A stretch of 9,540 nt of DNA. It comes from Flavobacteriaceae bacterium UBA3440 (GTDB lineage: Bacteria > Bacteroidota > Bacteroidia > Flavobacteriales > Flavobacteriaceae). A program made the position numbers and the translations under genes. The stretch is from positions 5,631-15,170 of the forward strand of contig DFSJ01000046.1 in the NCBI GenBank assembly GCA_002378585.1, read 5' to 3'. The notes beneath the pieces were generated by a model. It was not told the DNA's origin and searched no databases. It saw only the letters and a program-made list of their open reading frames with translations. Positions 6,387-9,540 of the stretch are shown piece after piece (position 1 is the stretch's first letter; each line of letters starts with the position of its first letter).

Positions 6387-7228
6387 AAAAAACACTCCAA
6401 AAGTTACTTCCTCTAGCCTACGGAGGTTTTTTTAACAGCCTGTCCTATATTGCGCAACCTTGGGTGGTACAAAAGGCATTTACCCTTTTTGTATCTCCCA
6501 GAAAAGGAAAAATTCTTCCACACCAACAAGCTTTCTTACAAAAAGCCACTGCCGAGCTAGTAGAAATAGAAGGATTGGCCATTCAAACCTATACCTGGCC
6601 AGGTACTGGGCCCACCGTACTTTTATTTCATGGTTGGGAAAGCAATGCCTTTAGATGGAGAAAGTTAATCGAAGTGCTTCGTCCTTTGAATTACCATATC
6701 ATTGCCCTAGATGCACCAGCTCATGGCGCATCTTCCGGAAAGGTACTTCACGTGCCGCTTTATCAAAAAATAGCGGCTGGATTGATGGAGCGTTTCCGTC
6801 CTCAATTTGCTGTTGGACATTCCATGGGGGGAATGATGCTGTTATATCACCAACACTTAGGGGGCACGGAATCCCTGAAAGGATTGGTCGTCCTTGGGGC
6901 TCCTGCTGATTTAAATAACATCATGAAACAGTACAAATCCATACTTAAACTCAACAAAAAAGTATTCAACGGATTGGATGAATTGTTTAAATCAGACTTT
7001 AATTTTCGAATTGATGATTTTTCGGTGGCTGAATTCAGCAAATCTTATACCATTCCAGGGCTGTTAGTACACGACAAAAAAGACTTAATCGTGCCCTACT
7101 CCAGTGCTGAAAAAATAGCACGAAATTGGAAGACTGCTGAACTGATTACCACAGAAGGACATGGTCATTCCCTGCATCAAAAAGAAATAAACGAGGCCAT
7201 CGGTCGATTTATGACCAAGATTAATTAA
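6383..7228 (+). CDS. Alpha/beta hydrolase (serine hydrolase, substrate unknown)
   Basis: This 281-residue protein has the alpha/beta-hydrolase fold order. H-G-W (83-85) follows the strand T-V-L-L-F and supplies the oxyanion-hole region. The strand I-I-A-L-D-A-P-A-H-G (106-115) follows. The nucleophile elbow is G-H-S147-M-G-G, the probable acid is D234 in H-D-K-K-D-L-I-V-P, and the base is H260 or H262 in E-G-H-G-H-S-L. A short lid segment lies at about 178-222. The N-terminus has an amphipathic or weakly hydrophobic stretch (A-Y-G-G-F-F-N-S-L-S-Y-I) but no convincing signal peptide, so the protein is probably cytoplasmic. All triad positions are present, so it is likely active; esterase, lipase-like or thioesterase chemistry cannot be chosen. 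Its ATG overlaps the lipoprotein stop by four bases, and its own stop overlaps the convergent folD stop. Confidence 0.88.
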   Translation: MKKTLQKLLPLAYGGFFNSLSYIAQPWVVQKAFTLFVSPRKGKILPHQQAFLQKATAELVEIEGLAIQTYTWPGTGPTVLLFHGWESNAFRWRKLIEVLRPLNYHIIALDAPAHGASSGKVLHVPLYQKIAAGLMERFRPQFAVGHSMGGMMLLYHQHLGGTESLKGLVVLGAPADLNNIMKQYKSILKLNKKVFNGLDELFKSDFNFRIDDFSVAEFSKSYTIPGLLVHDKKDLIVPYSSAEKIARNWKTAELITTEGHGHSLHQKEINEAIGRFMTKIN

Positions 7229-8109
7229 GCTTTCGTCATCGCCCGTTCACGAGCAATCAAGGTGTTTTTCAACAACATAGCGATCGTCATCGCTCCTACA
7301 CCGCCAGGCACTGGTGTGATGTATGAAGCTTTCTTGGAGACTTCTTCAAAATCAACGTCTCCTGTGATGTAATACCCTTTTGGCAAACGAGCATCTGGAA
7401 TTCTGTGAATACCCACATCAACTACTACAGCCCCTTCTTTAATCATATCTCCTTTGACAAAATGGGGTACCCCAAGGGCGGAAACAACCACATCTGCTTG
7501 AAGGAGTAACTCTTTCAAGTTCTTGGTACGCGAATGAGCCAACGTTACTGTCGCATCTGCCCAAATTCCTTTACGACTTAGCAGTACACTCATGGGACGA
7601 CCTACAATATGACTTCTTCCGATAACAACGGCATGTTTCCCAGAGACCGAAATTTGATACCGCTCCAAAAGCTCCATCACTCCATATGGGGTGGCTGGTA
7701 GGAATGTTTCTAAGTCCAAACACATCTTCCCTACATTCACCGGGTGAAAACCATCCACATCTTTGGCTGGGTCTATAGCCATGATGATTTTGTGTTCATC
7801 GATGTGTTTTGGCAAAGGCAATTGAACAATAAATCCGTCAATTTCAGGATGGCGGTTTAATTCATCAATATGCTTTAAAAGAACTTCTTCAGTGACCTCC
7901 TGGGGAAGTTTAATCAACGTCGATTCAAATCCTATTTTTTGGCAAGAACGCACTTTGCTGCCAACATAGGTTAAGCTCGCCCCATCTTCACCCACCAAAA
8001 CGGCTGCTAAATGCGGTACTTTTTGACCAGCTTCTTTCATTTTGGTCACAGTTTCCGCAATCTCCTCCTTGATCTGATTGGCGATTTTAAGTCCTTCTAA
8101 CAATACCAT
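7225..8109 (-). CDS. folD: Bifunctional methylenetetrahydrofolate dehydrogenase / methenyltetrahydrofolate cyclohydrolase
   Basis: FolD interconverts 5,10-methylene-, 5,10-methenyl- and 10-formyltetrahydrofolate in the cytoplasm, feeding purine synthesis and initiator-tRNA formylation. The 294-residue length is normal. Active-site residues are present: Y48 and K52 in the S-L-T-Y-V-G-S-K motif and Q96 in Q-L-P-L-P. D-V-D-G-F-H-P-V-N (117-125) and the nucleotide-binding G-R-S-H-I-V-G-R-P (164-172) follow. P-V-P-G-G-V-G-A-M-T (266-275) has Ala where most family members have Pro, a mild deviation. ATG 8109 lies nine bases after the ffh stop, so the two genes form an operon. The stop overlaps the convergent hydrolase stop by a few bases. 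The call is firm. Confidence 0.96.
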   Translation of the reverse strand: MVLLEGLKIANQIKEEIAETVTKMKEAGQKVPHLAAVLVGEDGASLTYVGSKVRSCQKIGFESTLIKLPQEVTEEVLLKHIDELNRHPEIDGFIVQLPLPKHIDEHKIIMAIDPAKDVDGFHPVNVGKMCLDLETFLPATPYGVMELLERYQISVSGKHAVVIGRSHIVGRPMSVLLSRKGIWADATVTLAHSRTKNLKELLLQADVVVSALGVPHFVKGDMIKEGAVVVDVGIHRIPDARLPKGYYITGDVDFEEVSKKASYITPVPGGVGAMTIAMLLKNTLIARERAMTKA

Positions 8110-8118
8110 AATCTATAA

Positions 8119-9477
8119 TTATTTAGGACCCATGGCTCCAGGAAACCCCGGAGGCATACCGCCCATCATTTGCATCATTTTTTTTGCACCACCACCCTGC
8201 ATCATCTTCATCATTTTACTCATCTGTTCAAATTGCTTCATCAAAGCATTAACCTCTTCCAAGGTTCTTCCACTACCCTTGGCAATACGCTTTTTGCGAT
8301 TTAAATCGATTTTATGCGGCTGAGAACGTTCCATAGGAGTCATCGAGTGAATCATCGCCTCTACATATTTAAAGGCATCATCATCAATGTCAATACCTTT
8401 CAATGCTTTTCCCACACCGGGAATCATCCCCATTAGGTCCTTCATCGATCCCATTTTCTTGATTTGCTGTATTTGCGTCAAGAAATCATCAAAGCCAAAC
8501 GTATTTTTGGCAATCTTCTTTTGAATTTTTCGGGCTTGCTCTTGGTCAAACTGATCCTGGGCGCGTTCAACTAAAGAGATGACATCGCCCATACCTAAGA
8601 TTCGGTCAGCCATTCGTTCTGGGTAGAACACATCAATGGCCTCCATTTTTTCACCAGTACCGATAAACTTAATCGGTTTATTAACTACGGACTTGATCGA
8701 AATAGCCGCCCCTCCTCGGGTGTCGCCATCTAACTTAGTGAGCACTACCCCACCAAACTGCAATACATCATGAAAAGCTTTAGCCGTATTTACTGCATCT
8801 TGACCTGTCATGGCATCCACGACAAATAGTGTTTCCGAGGGGGTAGTGTTTTTATGAATCAAGGCAATCTCATCCATCATTTGCTGATCAACCGCTAAAC
8901 GTCCTGCGGTATCAACAATCACCACATTATGGCCATGCGTTTTGGCGTACGCGATTCCCTCTTGGGCTATGGCTACTGGATCCTTGGAATCCTTATTGGA
9001 ATAAACGGCTACTCCAATTTGTTCGCCCAAAATATGCAGCTGATCGATAGCTGCTGGACGGTAGACGTCACAACCCACTAAAAGTGGCTTTTTAGATTTT
9101 TTGGTTTTGAGGTATAGCGCCAACTTTCCGGCAAATGTAGTTTTACCTGAACCTTGTAAACCCGACAACAATACTACGGCAGGACTTCCGCTTAAGGTCA
9201 ATTCTTGGGCAGACCCACCCATCAGCTCAGTCAGTTCATCTTTAACGATTTTGACCATCAACTGACCTGGCTGCAAACTGGTCAACACCTGTTGTCCCAG
9301 TGCTTTTTCTTTGACTGACTGAGTAAAGTCCTTGGCGATTTTGTAGTTTACGTCAGCATCCAGCAACGCTCTCCTAACTTCCTTGAGCGTTTCAGCTACG
9401 TTTATTTCCGTAATCTGCCCACGTCCTTTGAGCACGTGTAGGGCTCTATCTAATTTATCGCTTAACTGATCAAACAT
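8119..9477 (-). CDS. ffh: Signal recognition particle protein Ffh (SRP54)
   Basis: Ffh is the GTPase of the signal recognition particle. It binds 4.5S RNA and signal sequences of nascent membrane proteins and delivers ribosomes to FtsY. The 452-residue protein has the N domain (about 1-85) and the G domain with P-loop G-L-Q-G-S-G-K-T (106-113), D-V-Y-R-P-A-A (137-143), D-T-A-G-R (189-193) and T-K-L-D-G-D-T-R-G-G (247-256). The methionine-rich M domain (about 325-435) includes the RNA-binding helix region R-I-A-K-G-S-G-R-T (397-405) and the M-S-K-M-M-K-M-M cluster. It ends in a Gly/Pro/Met tail (M-P-P-G-F-P-G-A-M-G). ATG 9477 follows an A-A-A-G-G-A-A-A stretch about ten bases upstream that could serve as a ribosome-binding site. 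It is the first visible gene of an operon with folD. The gene is complete, and the call is firm. Confidence 0.97.
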   Translation of the reverse strand: MFDQLSDKLDRALHVLKGRGQITEINVAETLKEVRRALLDADVNYKIAKDFTQSVKEKALGQQVLTSLQPGQLMVKIVKDELTELMGGSAQELTLSGSPAVVLLSGLQGSGKTTFAGKLALYLKTKKSKKPLLVGCDVYRPAAIDQLHILGEQIGVAVYSNKDSKDPVAIAQEGIAYAKTHGHNVVIVDTAGRLAVDQQMMDEIALIHKNTTPSETLFVVDAMTGQDAVNTAKAFHDVLQFGGVVLTKLDGDTRGGAAISIKSVVNKPIKFIGTGEKMEAIDVFYPERMADRILGMGDVISLVERAQDQFDQEQARKIQKKIAKNTFGFDDFLTQIQQIKKMGSMKDLMGMIPGVGKALKGIDIDDDAFKYVEAMIHSMTPMERSQPHKIDLNRKKRIAKGSGRTLEEVNALMKQFEQMSKMMKMMQGGGAKKMMQMMGGMPPGFPGAMGPK

Positions 9478-9507
9478 AAATAATTTCCTTTAAGTTCATC
9501 ATCTGCT

Positions 9508-9540
9508 TTACATTCTTTGTGGGGCATCGATACCCAATAA
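9508..9540 (-). other. Possible 3' end of a gene upstream of ffh
   Basis: On the minus strand one frame reads L-L-G-I-D-A-P-Q-R-M then TAA, ending 30 bases before the ffh ATG. This would fit the tail of an upstream same-strand gene, but the stretch is too short to identify and two other frames are also open here. No TAnnTTTG box is seen between 9478 and 9540, so the ffh promoter probably lies outside the window. Confidence 0.2.

Noticed and set aside
6460..7041. Three short ORFs (6460-6654 +, 6655-6909 +, 6847-7041 -) over the hydrolase
   Set aside because: All are shadows of the hydrolase frame, which carries the full catalytic triad; no frameshift is needed to explain the region.
8078..8323. 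81-codon plus-strand ORF rich in Ile/Pro/Phe opposite the ffh 3' end
   Set aside because: Its hydrophobic look comes from being antisense to the Met-rich M domain codons; it has no plausible start context.
1..9540. CRISPR array, insertion sequence, integrase, toxin-antitoxin, tRNA or defence genes
   Set aside because: I found no direct repeats, transposase motifs, cloverleaf-like sequence or defence domains; nearly all bases are accounted for by ordinary genes.

Overview
The window is a compact chromosomal segment from a member of the Bacteroidota, most likely a Flavobacteriales-type bacterium. Five things support this. Signal peptides end in the Bacteroidota-style A-Q-S. The start of a periplasmic beta-propeller protein of the hybrid/regulator kind is present. 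The Crp/Fnr regulator has a cysteine-rich sensor loop that I associate with this phylum. Several upstream regions carry boxes matching the Bacteroidota -7 promoter element TAnnTTTG. Genes for NamZ (DUF1343), a LolC/E-like permease, QueE, FolD and Ffh also lie close together. The genus cannot be settled from the sequence alone.

Left part (1-2505, all minus strand): a LolC/E-like ABC permease (TTG start) is followed by a Crp/Fnr-family regulator. After that comes the 5' part of an exported beta-propeller protein that runs off the left edge. A good -7 box and an 18-bp imperfect palindrome sit before the regulator and suggest self-regulation.

Centre (2505-5723): namZ, an exported exo-beta-N-acetylmuramidase, is divergent from the permease. 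The two start codons touch, so each promoter must lie inside the other gene or the transcripts have almost no leader. namZ ends exactly where a convergent membrane fatty-acid hydroxylase/sterol-desaturase gene ends. That gene is the last of a minus-strand trio, queE - ykgJ-like - desaturase-like, and all three products carry metal-binding motifs. queE has a perfect -7 box so near its ATG that a leaderless transcript is likely.

Right part (5724-9540): a plus-strand pair, a small lipoprotein and an alpha/beta hydrolase, is translationally coupled by an ATGA overlap. It faces ffh-folD, a minus-strand housekeeping pair for co-translational protein targeting and one-carbon folate metabolism. The hydrolase and folD stop codons overlap.

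I see no mobile element, CRISPR array, RNA gene or defence system. Most of the window is core or envelope housekeeping. The points worth a second look are the extreme packing of divergent and convergent genes, the putative autoregulatory operator with its cysteine-loop regulator, the uncharacterised lipoprotein-hydrolase pair, and the corrected start sites.
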